A stretch of 64,000 bases of DNA, taken from the NCBI RefSeq assembly GCF_000717745.1, contig NZ_JOBH01000007.1, forward strand, positions 248,001-312,000, written 5' to 3'. This document shows, in pieces, positions 8,826 through 16,676 of this stretch. The notes below the pieces were generated by a model, which was given only the letters and a program-made list of their open reading frames with translations, ran no database searches and was not told where the DNA came from. A program made the position numbers and the translations under genes. Source of the DNA: Streptomyces violens (GTDB lineage: Bacteria > Actinomycetota > Actinomycetes > Streptomycetales > Streptomycetaceae). The first letter of the stretch is position 1. Every line of letters begins with the position of its first letter.

Positions 8826-9293
8826 TCAGATCCGTACCTGGACGGCGCGCGCCAGGCGGTCGTGCAGGCCGCGGCCGTCGCGGTCCCAGATCGCGGCGGG
8901 GATGACGATCATCAGCGCGACCGTACGGACCAGTACCCGGGGCAGCGACAGCCGGCCGCCGCCCTCGGAGACGACCCGCAGGCCGAGCAGCCGCTTCCCG
9001 GGAGTGAAGCCGACCGTACCGACGGTCAGCAGGCTCAGGACCAGGAAGACCAGCAGCGCCCAGTTGCTCGCCGCGTTCGCCTTGCCGCCGCTGAGCAGCC
9101 CGTACGCGACGAGCATGCACAGCGCCCAGTCGATGAGGAGGGCCGCGATCCGGCGGCCCGGGCGGGCGACCGAGCCGGAGCCGTGCTCCGGCAGTCCCAG
9201 CTGCTGCCCCCGGTAACCGAAGTCGACGCCCATGTCCTCGGCCGCCGCGCGGGGCCCGGAGAGCCACGATCCCATTGCTTGCCTGTTGTCCAC
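8826..9293 (-). CDS. RDD family membrane protein
   Basis: About 155 residues from GTG 9293 (product begins [14 protein letters not shown]). RDD signature residues are seen in [18 protein letters not shown], followed by two or three membrane helices ([36 protein letters not shown]) and the C-terminal [17 protein letters not shown], which carries the aspartates naming the family. RDD proteins are often small transporters or channel-like; the substrate is unknown. It is divergent from glnA. Confidence 0.87.
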   Translation of the reverse strand: MDNRQAMGSWLSGPRAAAEDMGVDFGYRGQQLGLPEHGSGSVARPGRRIAALLIDWALCMLVAYGLLSGGKANAASNWALLVFLVLSLLTVGTVGFTPGKRLLGLRVVSEGGGRLSLPRVLVRTVALMIVIPAAIWDRDGRGLHDRLARAVQVRI

Positions 9294-9439
9294 CCGTCCA
9301 CGGTACTGCGACCGCATACATTTCCCGCGGGCCGGGGCGCCGGAACCGGGTGTGCGGCCGCCACCACGCCGTACGGGGTGCGGGGCCGTCCCGGCACCCG
9401 GCCGGGGCGCCACGACGGGCCACAGGCACCGCGCGCCGG

Positions 9440-9477
9440 TTAACCTGGGCGAAACAAATGGGTCATGCTTGGGAAAT
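9440..9477 (+). promoter_or_regulatory. GlnR-type box upstream of glnA
   Basis: TTAAC-n6-GAAAC-n6-GTCAT-n6-GAAAT, with all three spacers exactly 6 bases. This is the two-pair a-site/b-site arrangement known for the actinobacterial nitrogen regulator GlnR (consensus gTnAc-n6-GaAAc). It ends 99 bases before the glnA start. Binding is inferred from the motif. Confidence 0.88.
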
Positions 9478-9576
9478 CCCGCCTACCTATGGTCGGGCGA
9501 GCGCGCCACCGCACATGGTCGCGATCCGAGGAGCAACCCCGAGCCGCCGACCGGTGACCGGGCTAGGAGGAGTTGG

Positions 9577-10986
9577 ATGTTCCAGAACGCCGACGAGGCC
9601 AAGAAGTTCATCGCGGACGAGGACGTCAAGTTCGTCGACGTCCGATTCTGCGACCTGCCCGGTGTCATGCAGCACTTCACGGTACCGGCGGAGGCGTTCG
9701 ACCCGACCGAGGAGCTCGCCTTCGACGGCTCCTCGATCCGTGGTTTCCAGGCCATCCACGAGTCCGACATGGCGCTGCGCGCGGACCTGTCCACGGCGCG
9801 TGTCGACCCGTTCCGCCGGGACAAGACCCTCAACGTCAACTTCTTCATCCACGACCCGATCACCGGCGAGCAGTACAGCCGTGACCCGCGGAACGTGGCG
9901 AAGAAGGCCGAGGCGTACCTCGCCTCCACCGGCATCGCCGACACCGCGTTCTTCGGCCCCGAGGCCGAGTTCTACGTCTTCGACAACGTCCGCTTCCAGA
10001 CGTCGGCGAACGAGAGCTTCTACCACATCGACTCCGAGGCCGGCGCCTGGAACACCGGTGCGGTGGAGAACAACCGCGGCTACAAGGTCCGCTACAAGGG
10101 CGGTTACTTCCCGGCCCCGCCGGTCGACCACTTCGCCGACCTGCGCGCCGAGATCTCCCTGGAGCTGGACCGGGCCGGCCTGAAGGTCGAGCGCCAGCAC
10201 CACGAGGTCGGCACGGCCGGCCAGGCGGAGATCAACTACAAGTTCAACACGCTGCTCGCCGCGGCCGACGACCTGATGCTCTTCAAGTACATCGTGAAGA
10301 ACGTCGCCTGGCGCAACAACAAGACCGCGACCTTCATGCCGAAGCCGATCTTCGGTGACAACGGTTCCGGCATGCACGTCCACCAGTCCCTGTGGTCCGG
10401 CGGCGAGCCGCTCTTCTACGACGAGCAGGGCTACGCGGGCCTCTCGGACACCGCCCGCTACTACATCGGCGGCATCCTCAAGCACGCCCCGTCGCTGCTG
10501 GCCTTCACCAACCCGACGGTGAACTCCTACCACCGCCTGGTCCCCGGCTTCGAGGCCCCGGTCAACATGGTGTACTCGCAGCGCAACCGTTCGGCCGCGA
10601 TGCGTATCCCGATCACCGGCTCGAACCCGAAGGCCAAGCGCGTCGAGTTCCGCGCCCCGGACCCGTCCTCCAACCCGTACCTGGCCTTCTCGGCCCTCCT
10701 CCTCGCGGGCCTGGACGGCGTGAAGAACAAGATCGAGCCGGCCGAGCCGATCGACAAGGACCTGTACGAGCTCGCTCCCGAGGAGCACGCGAACGTCCAG
10801 CAGGTCCCGACCTCCCTCCCCGCGGTCCTCGACGCCCTCGAGGCGGACAACGAGTACCTCCAGCAGGGCGGCGTCTTCACCTCGGACCTGATCGAGACCT
10901 GGATCGACTACAAGCGCACCAACGAAATCGCCCCGATCCAGCTCCGCCCGCACCCGCACGAGTTCGAGCTGTACTTCGACATCTAA
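9577..10986 (+). CDS. glnA: Glutamine synthetase, type I (GSI-beta)
   Basis: 469 residues, the standard GSI length. It makes glutamine from glutamate, ammonia and ATP as a dodecamer. Asp50 is in FDGSSIRGF, the metal/ammonium loop region [12 protein letters not shown] is present, and the adenylylation loop [11 protein letters not shown] places Tyr397 exactly as in the E. coli enzyme, so it should be a target of the glnE product in this window. ATG 9577 follows GGAGGAG. A GlnR box about 100 bases upstream and a 17-bp terminator after the stop make it a monocistronic, nitrogen-controlled unit. Confidence 0.98.
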   Translation: MFQNADEAKKFIADEDVKFVDVRFCDLPGVMQHFTVPAEAFDPTEELAFDGSSIRGFQAIHESDMALRADLSTARVDPFRRDKTLNVNFFIHDPITGEQYSRDPRNVAKKAEAYLASTGIADTAFFGPEAEFYVFDNVRFQTSANESFYHIDSEAGAWNTGAVENNRGYKVRYKGGYFPAPPVDHFADLRAEISLELDRAGLKVERQHHEVGTAGQAEINYKFNTLLAAADDLMLFKYIVKNVAWRNNKTATFMPKPIFGDNGSGMHVHQSLWSGGEPLFYDEQGYAGLSDTARYYIGGILKHAPSLLAFTNPTVNSYHRLVPGFEAPVNMVYSQRNRSAAMRIPITGSNPKAKRVEFRAPDPSSNPYLAFSALLLAGLDGVKNKIEPAEPIDKDLYELAPEEHANVQQVPTSLPAVLDALEADNEYLQQGGVFTSDLIETWIDYKRTNEIAPIQLRPHPHEFELYFDI

Positions 10987-11018
10987 GAAGCACTGCTCAA
11001 CGAGCACCGCTCTTGCAC

Positions 11019-11056
11019 CGAGGGCCGTCACCCCGTTCACGGGGTGACGGCCCTCG
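11019..11056. terminator. Terminator after glnA
   Basis: A perfect 17-bp stem (11019-11035 with 11040-11056) and a TTCA loop, lying between convergent glnA and the 69-residue membrane protein gene; probably serves both. Confidence 0.9.
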
Positions 11057-11062
11057 CGGCGT

Positions 11063-11272
11063 TCAGGAGGCGGCTTGTGAGACGCCGCGCGTGAGTTCGC
11101 CGAGGAAGTCCAGGATTCCCTGGCCGAGAGGGGTCGTGGCGATGAGGACTCCGAACGCCACAGCGGCGAACACCACCAGGACCTGATCGATTCGCTTTCT
11201 GGGCGCTGGGGGGCGGCGCATCACCAGGAAGAGGATGACAGCAAGTAAGAGCGCCAGGTCGATGGTCAGCAA
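11063..11272 (-). CDS. Small single-domain membrane protein
   Basis: 69 residues with two hydrophobic helices (LTIDLALLLAVILFLVM at 2-18 and VLVVFAAVAFGVLIATTPLG around 32-51) separated by a basic loop (RRPPAPRKRID). The start is TTG 11272, supported by GGGAGG eight bases upstream. Similar small two-helix proteins occur in Streptomyces near transfer genes of integrative elements, but no other element gene is seen here, so I give no function. A TATACC/GGTATA inverted repeat lies 80 bases upstream (11350-11371). Confidence 0.7.
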   Translation of the reverse strand: MLTIDLALLLAVILFLVMRRPPAPRKRIDQVLVVFAAVAFGVLIATTPLGQGILDFLGELTRGVSQAAS

Positions 11273-11424
11273 TTGCCGGACCTCCCGTCAGCCGCACGTC
11301 AGGGCACGACTGCCCACCGCGGCGAGCTACTTGCTCGGCGTGGCGGACATATACCCCGCTCCCCCGGTATAGCCCGAAACGGGAGATTCCGCGCCTGTGC
11401 TGCTGGGAGAGGCCGGTCGTGCGG

Positions 11425-12186
11425 TCAGTGCGCCGGGATGCGCGCCGAGACGCAGGGGTCCTCGTTGCGGTAGCCGAGGCGGGTGTAGAGGCGGTCGGCG
11501 GGGGTGTTGTCGGCCAGTTGCCAGAGGGTGCAGAAGCCGTGGTGGTGGACGGCGTGGCGGGTGAGCCAGGAGGTGAGGGCCGCGCCGAGGCCCTGACCGC
11601 GCTGTGCCGCGTCGGTCGCGACGGAGGCCATCAGCGGGGCGCCGCTGTCGCGGAGGCTGCTCAGGGCGCCGCAGGCGACGAGCCGGCCGTCGGGGTCGCG
11701 GATGCCGGCCCACAGGCTGACGTCGGCGGAGCCGGGGCCGGTGGAGTGGGCGGGGCTGTGCTCGGTGAGGAAGGCGTGGATTTCGGCGTGGTGGGACTCG
11801 TCGAGGACGATCACGCGGTCCTCGCCGCGTTGCACCGGGGGCTCGTCCAGGGTCCAGCGGAAGATCCACTCGACGATGTCCCTCACCGGGAGGTGGCGGC
11901 CGACCAGGGTCTCGGTGCCGCGGGGGCCCGTGAACTCCCGTACCCGGTCGGGCAGGGCCAGGGCCGCGCGCAGGACGAGGCCGGCGGCGGCTTCCGGTTC
12001 GCCGACGGACCACACATGACCGCGGGCGTCGTCGAGCCAGGCGGCGGCGCCGTCAGCGGTCCAGCTGATCCGGTCGGCCGGGCGCGGCCGGGCGGCGCCG
12101 AAGCGCAGCAGGGCGGCGCCGGCCTGGCGCTCCAGTCCCTGGTGGAACAGGTCGGCGGCTCGGGGTGCGTGAGTCGTTGCCTGCAT
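11425..12186 (-). CDS. GNAT-family acetyltransferase with N-terminal extension
   Basis: 253 residues from ATG 12186. The GNAT domain occupies the C-terminal half: SLWAGIRDPDGRLVACGALS, then the acetyl-CoA loop AQRGQGLGAALTSWL, then ADRLYTRLGYRNEDPC. The N-terminal 110 residues are of an unassigned type, possibly a degenerate second GNAT fold. The substrate is unknown. Confidence 0.82.
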   Translation of the reverse strand: MQATTHAPRAADLFHQGLERQAGAALLRFGAARPRPADRISWTADGAAAWLDDARGHVWSVGEPEAAAGLVLRAALALPDRVREFTGPRGTETLVGRHLPVRDIVEWIFRWTLDEPPVQRGEDRVIVLDESHHAEIHAFLTEHSPAHSTGPGSADVSLWAGIRDPDGRLVACGALSSLRDSGAPLMASVATDAAQRGQGLGAALTSWLTRHAVHHHGFCTLWQLADNTPADRLYTRLGYRNEDPCVSARIPAH

Positions 12187-12496
12187 TGCTCTCTGGGTGG
12201 GGAGTACGGATGTCGGGAGAACATCAGTAGGGCATGGACATGGACAGGAGGAGAACGGGACTTTTCGGGCACGCGAGAAGCACGGCTCGGAAGGTCCGTT
12301 TGAGTTGGGGGGACCCCGGCGACGGCTGCGCACACGCGCGCCCGGTCGACCGGGGCGGACCACTGTGACACACCGACCCGGGGCCGGGGCAAATTCGGGG
12401 GCGCGAGGGTGGCAACGTCACAGCAGCCCCACGACCCGGTCGTCACCGGGCAAGTGGGATCAGCGGCGAACGCGCGGGACGCGACGCATACCCACC

Positions 12497-12661
12497 GTGG
12501 TGGTGACGCGGAAGAGCGGTGATGTGAGTATCACGGTCTCCGGGGCCGACGCGGAGCAGGTCCGCCGGGCGTTGGCGAGTCTGGACGCGGAGAACGGGAG
12601 AGACGCGGCACCGGAGGCGAACGGAGACGGTCCGCGGTCCGTGACGCCTCGGGAGCAGTGA
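12497..12661 (+). CDS. Possible small protein (54 residues)
   Basis: Three consecutive GTG codons (12497, 12500, 12503) open a frame reading VTRKSGDVSITVSGADAEQ and then VRRALASLDAENG, which looks like a beta-strand/helix unit rather than random GC-rich translation. There is no clear ribosome site, and the 310 bases between this and the acetyltransferase start (12187-12496) hold no other gene I can support. A terminator hairpin follows ten bases after the stop. Expression is unproven. Confidence 0.35.
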   Translation: MVVTRKSGDVSITVSGADAEQVRRALASLDAENGRDAAPEANGDGPRSVTPREQ

Positions 12662-12670
12662 GAGCGCGGA

Positions 12671-12714
12671 ACGGAGCGGCCGCCGCCCCGGATTCGGGTC
12701 GGCGGCCGCTCCGT
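12671..12714. terminator. Hairpin between convergent genes
   Basis: A perfect 15-bp stem (12671-12685 with 12700-12714) with a 14-base loop that can itself pair (CCCG/CGGG). It lies 12 bases from the stop of the acyltransferase gene, ending the three-gene operon that runs leftward from 16390. Confidence 0.85.
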
Positions 12715-12725
12715 ATCGAGGGGTA

Positions 12726-14570
12726 TTACTCCGTGGCCAGCAGTTCCCGGAGTTCCGCGACCGCGGTGCGGAGGTGGTCCGCGAAGGCGTGCATCTGGTC
12801 GGCGACCGCGCGTGGGGTGCTCAGGTAGAGGTTGAAGCGGTCGGGGAGGAGGACGTAGGCGATGCCGATGCAGCGGCTGCTCGTGGAGCCGAAGCCGAAG
12901 TACTGGATGTGTTCGGACGGCGCCGAGCTGGTGCTCAGGTAGTCGTCGCGCATGGTCAGCCAGCCCGGGGAGCGGTAGAGCGCCGGCTGTTCGGTCACGC
13001 CCAGGTCCGCGCCGCGGCGGCGCTGGATCAGCTCCAGCTCCCACAGGTGCTGCTCGGGCGCGTCGCCCGCCTGGCATTCCTTGGCGCGGGTGACATGGGC
13101 CGCCGCGGCGGTGCGGAAGGCGGCGCGGCGGGCCTCGGCGTCGGCCGCCGGGTCCTCCATGGCGGCCACGAATGCCTGGATCTCGGGGGTGACGACGCGC
13201 ATGGCCTCCGTGCGGCCGCGGCGCCACTGGCGGGTGGCGATCGACTCGTACGTGGCGCCGAGCCGGCCCTTCGCGCGCTGGTGGGCGAGCTGGTAGGCGA
13301 GCTGCACGAAGGCGTCGGGCGAGGTGCGGAGGGCCTTGGCCGCGGTACTGCCGAAGTCCTCGAAGGACACCGTCTGGGTGGCGGTGTCCGCGCCGTACTG
13401 CGCGAAGGACTCGGCGGCCGCGCGGGCCCTGGCCTGGAGGGCGTCGTCCAGCGCGAAGACGACCGGGGCGATCTCGGGGCGGCCCTGGGAGCGGGCGCCG
13501 GAGAGCCGGGAGTGCTCCCCGGCGGGGGTGCCGAGGAGCGTGTCGACGAAGCTGAGGATGGTCGTGCCGTCCAGGCCGCAGTGCTCGACGTTGATACCGG
13601 CCCGGCCGTCGGCGAAGACGACGAAGGTCACCGCCTTGTCGAACCAGCGGTTGCCGCGGTCCCCGTGGAGCAGCTCGTCGCAGGTCTCCTGGGTGTCGGC
13701 GGGCGCGAAGTCCTCCAGGGAGACGCAGAAGAGAGCCGTTTCGACGTCGTCGAGGGCTGCCGCGTTGCCGGGGTGGTAGGCGAGGAGGTCGTCGCGGGCT
13801 GCCGCCCATTCGGCGCGGGCCATGGTGGTGAGGTGGCCCACGGACGTGCCCGGTGCCGCCGGCTCCGCGCCCGCCTTCACGACGGCGGCCAGCCCGGCCT
13901 CCAGGTCGGCGAGGCTGTGCGGGGTGCCGTCGGTGCCGAGTACGTCCATCTTGTACATCGCGCCCCGGAAGAAGACGACGATGTGGCGGGCGTCGGACGG
14001 GCCGGGCCACTCCTCGGAGTAGGGGTGGCGGACCGTGTCCAGCTCCGCGCCGGGGATGCGGGTGGTGGAGAAGAGGTACTTGTTCTGCTCCATGGTCTGC
14101 GGCGCCCCGCGCAGCACCACGGGCGGGATCTTCTCCTCGTCGAGCTGCTTCTTGTAGGCGACGGCCGCGGCGATCAGCCCGGCCGCCCGCTCCGCCTGCG
14201 GCTGCCCGGTGTCCTTGAAGAGGAAGAAGAAGTTGGCGTTGAGGGCGATGCGGTCCCGGCGGCCGAGGTAGCGGTAGGGCCAGAAGGTGTCGAGCCAGCT
14301 GTGCACGCCGGGCGTGCGGTCGTACCCCGCCAGCGCCGCCTGCAGGATCGGGCCCGGGCCGTCCGGGCGGCGGAAGGCGGCCACCTCCGCCTCGGTCGCC
14401 GCCCGCTCCTCGGGGGTCAGCAGCGGCCCGCACCAGGCGAGGAACCGCTCGCAGCTCTCCTCCAGCGAGGGCAGCGGCACCCGCGGCAGGGTGCCCTCGT
14501 GGGCGAAGGTGGGGGTGGTGGGGGCGGCGGTGGCCGAGGGGGCGGTGGCCGTGCCCTGACTGGGGTTCAA
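12726..14570 (-). CDS. Carnitine/choline O-acyltransferase family protein
   Basis: 614 residues, the full length of the eukaryotic-type family (PF00755), which moves acyl groups between CoA and the hydroxyl of carnitine or choline. The catalytic His330 is in INVEHCGLDGTTI and the STS motif at 546-548 (YLSTSSAP). TYESIATRQWRRGRTEAMR (440-458) aligns, from memory, with carnitine acetyltransferase TYESASLRMFHLGRTDTIR, so Y441 and T454 match its carnitine-carboxylate contacts Y452 and T465. The third contact, R518, is replaced by Q507 (EQHLWEL versus DRHLLGL). The start is TTG 14570, overlapping the TGA of the methyltransferase gene (TTGA), so the two are translationally coupled. Last gene of the operon. 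Confidence 0.88.
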   Translation of the reverse strand: MNPSQGTATAPSATAAPTTPTFAHEGTLPRVPLPSLEESCERFLAWCGPLLTPEERAATEAEVAAFRRPDGPGPILQAALAGYDRTPGVHSWLDTFWPYRYLGRRDRIALNANFFFLFKDTGQPQAERAAGLIAAAVAYKKQLDEEKIPPVVLRGAPQTMEQNKYLFSTTRIPGAELDTVRHPYSEEWPGPSDARHIVVFFRGAMYKMDVLGTDGTPHSLADLEAGLAAVVKAGAEPAAPGTSVGHLTTMARAEWAAARDDLLAYHPGNAAALDDVETALFCVSLEDFAPADTQETCDELLHGDRGNRWFDKAVTFVVFADGRAGINVEHCGLDGTTILSFVDTLLGTPAGEHSRLSGARSQGRPEIAPVVFALDDALQARARAAAESFAQYGADTATQTVSFEDFGSTAAKALRTSPDAFVQLAYQLAHQRAKGRLGATYESIATRQWRRGRTEAMRVVTPEIQAFVAAMEDPAADAEARRAAFRTAAAAHVTRAKECQAGDAPEQHLWELELIQRRRGADLGVTEQPALYRSPGWLTMRDDYLSTSSAPSEHIQYFGFGSTSSRCIGIAYVLLPDRFNLYLSTPRAVADQMHAFADHLRTAVAELRELLATE

Positions 14571-15430
14571 AGCTGCTCTCGATTCGGGTCGTGAGGATCA
14601 TGGGACCGGAGGCGTCCTGCCGGGCCGTACGGCCGGGAGACGTAGAGCTGTGCGTACAGCCAGCCTTCCGCTTCCAGGCCGGTGGCATCCACTCCGGCTG
14701 CCGACATCGTGTCCAGGACGAGCGCCTGTTCCTCGGGGGAGGCGAAGCGGCGCTGTTTGTGCATCCCGTCGACGCGGGTGGTCTCGTAGCCCAGGCCCGC
14801 CAGCGCCCGCTCGACCGGGTCGAACGGGAACATCCGCAGCACGAAGTGGGCCATCCAGGGCCGGTGGGCGCCCTGCGCGCGGACGACGCGGGTGAGGGTG
14901 CGTTCGGTGACGTAGCCGATGCAGCCGGTGGAGAACACCAGGTCGGCGCCGGACAGCAGGTCGCGCTGGCCCGGTGTGGGGTCGTGGTTCTCCAGGTCGG
15001 CGTGGACGGTGCCGTCGAGGAAGCCGGCCTCGCGCGCGTAGGACAGCGCGTTCTCGGAGGCGTCGAGGCCGACGAAGCGAGTGGGCTGCGCGGGCCGGCG
15101 GGCGCGGGACAGCTCCCGGTCCCGGGCCAGCAGCTCCTCGCGCGTGAGCCCGGCGGCCGCGTCGCCGCCGTAACGGGCGTACAGCTCGTCCATGGCGATG
15201 TCGTACTTCAGCAGCGCGGCGTTGATGCCGTACGAACAGCCGATGTCGACGACCTTGGGCACCGCGACCCGCCGGTCCTCGCGGTACTCCTTGAGGAGCT
15301 TGGCGAAATACGGCTTGGCGAGCTGCGGTACGCAGTAGTCGAGCGTGCGCAGCACGGTGAAGTACGCGCGCGGGTCGGGCTGCGTGTAGATGTGGTCGAG
15401 CGAGACTTTTCCGGTCGTGTCGAAGCGCAC
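14567..15430 (-). CDS. Class I SAM-dependent methyltransferase
   Basis: 287 residues. The SAM motif I is VVDIGCSYGINA (60-71) and the motif II acidic residue is D123 in FVGLDASENALSYA. DLVFSTGCIGYVTERTL carries motif IV-like residues. A helical insertion (about 80-112) lies between motifs I and II. GTG 15430 has GGAGGAG seven bases upstream. The stop overlaps the start of the acyltransferase gene. It is the middle gene of the operon. Substrate (N-, O- or C-methylation) cannot be read from the sequence; N-methylation of an amine is my inference from the acyltransferase partner. Confidence 0.85.
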   Translation of the reverse strand: MRFDTTGKVSLDHIYTQPDPRAYFTVLRTLDYCVPQLAKPYFAKLLKEYREDRRVAVPKVVDIGCSYGINAALLKYDIAMDELYARYGGDAAAGLTREELLARDRELSRARRPAQPTRFVGLDASENALSYAREAGFLDGTVHADLENHDPTPGQRDLLSGADLVFSTGCIGYVTERTLTRVVRAQGAHRPWMAHFVLRMFPFDPVERALAGLGYETTRVDGMHKQRRFASPEEQALVLDTMSAAGVDATGLEAEGWLYAQLYVSRPYGPAGRLRSHDPHDPNREQL

Positions 15431-15520
15431 GGGGTTGCTCCTCCGTGGATCGCGAATGGGAAAACGTCCTGCAATGTGCTGCGGGGCGCCCCCGTCACAG
15501 GGAGGATGCCCCGCGACGGC

Positions 15521-16390
15521 TCAGTCCAGCAGCCCGTCCCCCCGCACGGCGCGGCCCTCGGCCGCCAGGTGCTCGGGCAGCACCCGGCCGAAGAGCTGGC
15601 GGGTGCGGGCCACGCTGCCGATGACGCCGGGGCGCTCGCTGTACGCGAAGATCGCCGAGTGGCGGGCCGTGCCGCCCCCGACGGGGCTGACGCGGTGCAG
15701 GGAGTAGCGGCCCTTGAAGAGCTGGAGGTCGCCGGTGTGCAGCGGGAGGCGGCGGATCAGCCGCGCGCCGCGCCCGGCCAGGACGTCCCGTACGTCGTCG
15801 AAGTGCTCGTCCTTCGCCGACCGGATGTTCGGGCAGTACTCAAAGGTGCCGCCGGTCTCGGGCTCCTGGGTGAGCATGGAGACGGTGAACTCGTTGGTGT
15901 CGAAGTGCCAGGGGTGTTCCCGGCCGGGCTCGACGACGTTGAGGACGAGGCCGGCGAGCGGGTCGGCGAGCTCGTACAGCTCCGCGAGGCCGAAGCAGCG
16001 GGCGAGGAAGGTGCGGAACGCGCCGTGGGCGTAGAGCCGGCTGATCAGGGCATCGGCCGGGATGCGGTCGCGGGGGACGAAGGCGTTGCCGCGCTCGAAG
16101 GTGGTGCGGCCGGGGTGGTCGGCGGGCAGGTCCGGGTGCACGGCGGTGTTGTAGACGTTGACCGTCTCGACGTCGAAGTAGGCGCGGGGCGCGAGGGCGG
16201 CGCACTCCTCGCGCAGCAGGTCGCGCAGGGCCGGGCGGATGAAGTCCCGCAGGACGGTGCAGCCGGTCGTGGCCAGCTCGTGGCGGGCGCGGGCGGTCAG
16301 GGCGAGGCCCTCGGCGCCGTCCGGATCCGCCAGGGGATAGCGGGCCGTATCGACCATCTGGTCGAGCGTCGTGGCTTCGAGTGTGCTCAT
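15521..16390 (-). CDS. Fe(II)/2-oxoglutarate dioxygenase-like hydroxylase
   Basis: 289 residues from ATG 16390, behind GGAGAGGATC. The iron facial triad is visible as H162-x-D164 (HPWHFDTNEF) and H232 (KGRYSLHRVSPV); R243 in GGTARHSAIFAY is the likely 2-oxoglutarate anchor. The distal segment resembles that of the BesD group of free-amino-acid halogenases/hydroxylases (often annotated 'ArpA protein'). Because Asp is present where halogenases have Gly, hydroxylation is expected. First gene of a three-gene operon with a methyltransferase 90 bases downstream. It diverges from glnII. Confidence 0.82.
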   Translation of the reverse strand: MSTLEATTLDQMVDTARYPLADPDGAEGLALTARARHELATTGCTVLRDFIRPALRDLLREECAALAPRAYFDVETVNVYNTAVHPDLPADHPGRTTFERGNAFVPRDRIPADALISRLYAHGAFRTFLARCFGLAELYELADPLAGLVLNVVEPGREHPWHFDTNEFTVSMLTQEPETGGTFEYCPNIRSAKDEHFDDVRDVLAGRGARLIRRLPLHTGDLQLFKGRYSLHRVSPVGGGTARHSAIFAYSERPGVIGSVARTRQLFGRVLPEHLAAEGRAVRGDGLLD

Positions 16391-16452
16391 GCGATCCTCT
16401 CCACGCGTGCGGGTGGGCGTGCCAACTGTACGGAGGAGTAACGCAGTTGAAC

Positions 16453-16484
16453 GTGTCACAGTGTCGCAATGTTGTCTGTGACAC
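16453..16484. promoter_or_regulatory. Long inverted repeat upstream of the dioxygenase operon
   Basis: GTGTCACAG (16453-16461) and CTGTGACAC (16476-16484) form a perfect 9-bp inverted repeat with a 14-base spacer. The right arm overlaps a second one, TGTGA-CACG-TCACA (16477-16490). They lie 63-100 bases before the dioxygenase start, in the intergenic region shared with glnII. A dedicated or CRP-like regulator is possible; none is identified. Confidence 0.65.
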
Positions 16485-16571
16485 GTCACACGGCGCGTTC
16501 ACGCATACTGACCGGCCATTTCGAGCCGGTCCGGGCCGGGGGCCGCATGGCGTGCGTCACAGCGGGCCCGA

Positions 16572-16609
16572 GTAACACGGGGTTCACATTCGAGCAATGG
16601 ACGGGAAAC
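16572..16609 (+). promoter_or_regulatory. GlnR-type box upstream of glnII
   Basis: GTAAC-n6-TTCAC-n6-GCAAT-n6-GAAAC, with the exact 5-6-5-6-5-6-5 geometry. The outer half-sites match the GlnR consensus and the inner two are degenerate. It ends 67 bases before the glnII start and could also affect the divergent dioxygenase operon 180 bases away. Confidence 0.78.
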
Positions 16610-16676
16610 GGCCCGTTGCGAGGGTGCGTGAGTACGCCCGCACGCGTATTCGTACTAAACCGCAGGAAGGGCCCCC

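Noticed and set aside
11063..11272. Reading the 69-residue membrane protein as the mark of an integrative element
   Set aside because: Similar small proteins occur in such elements, but no replication, transfer or integrase gene or attachment repeat accompanies it.
12774..14594. A 606-codon open frame opposite the acyltransferase gene
   Set aside because: Its translation is Gly/Arg/Val-rich with no domain, while the opposite strand shows a complete acyltransferase with catalytic motifs. It is a shadow frame caused by high GC.
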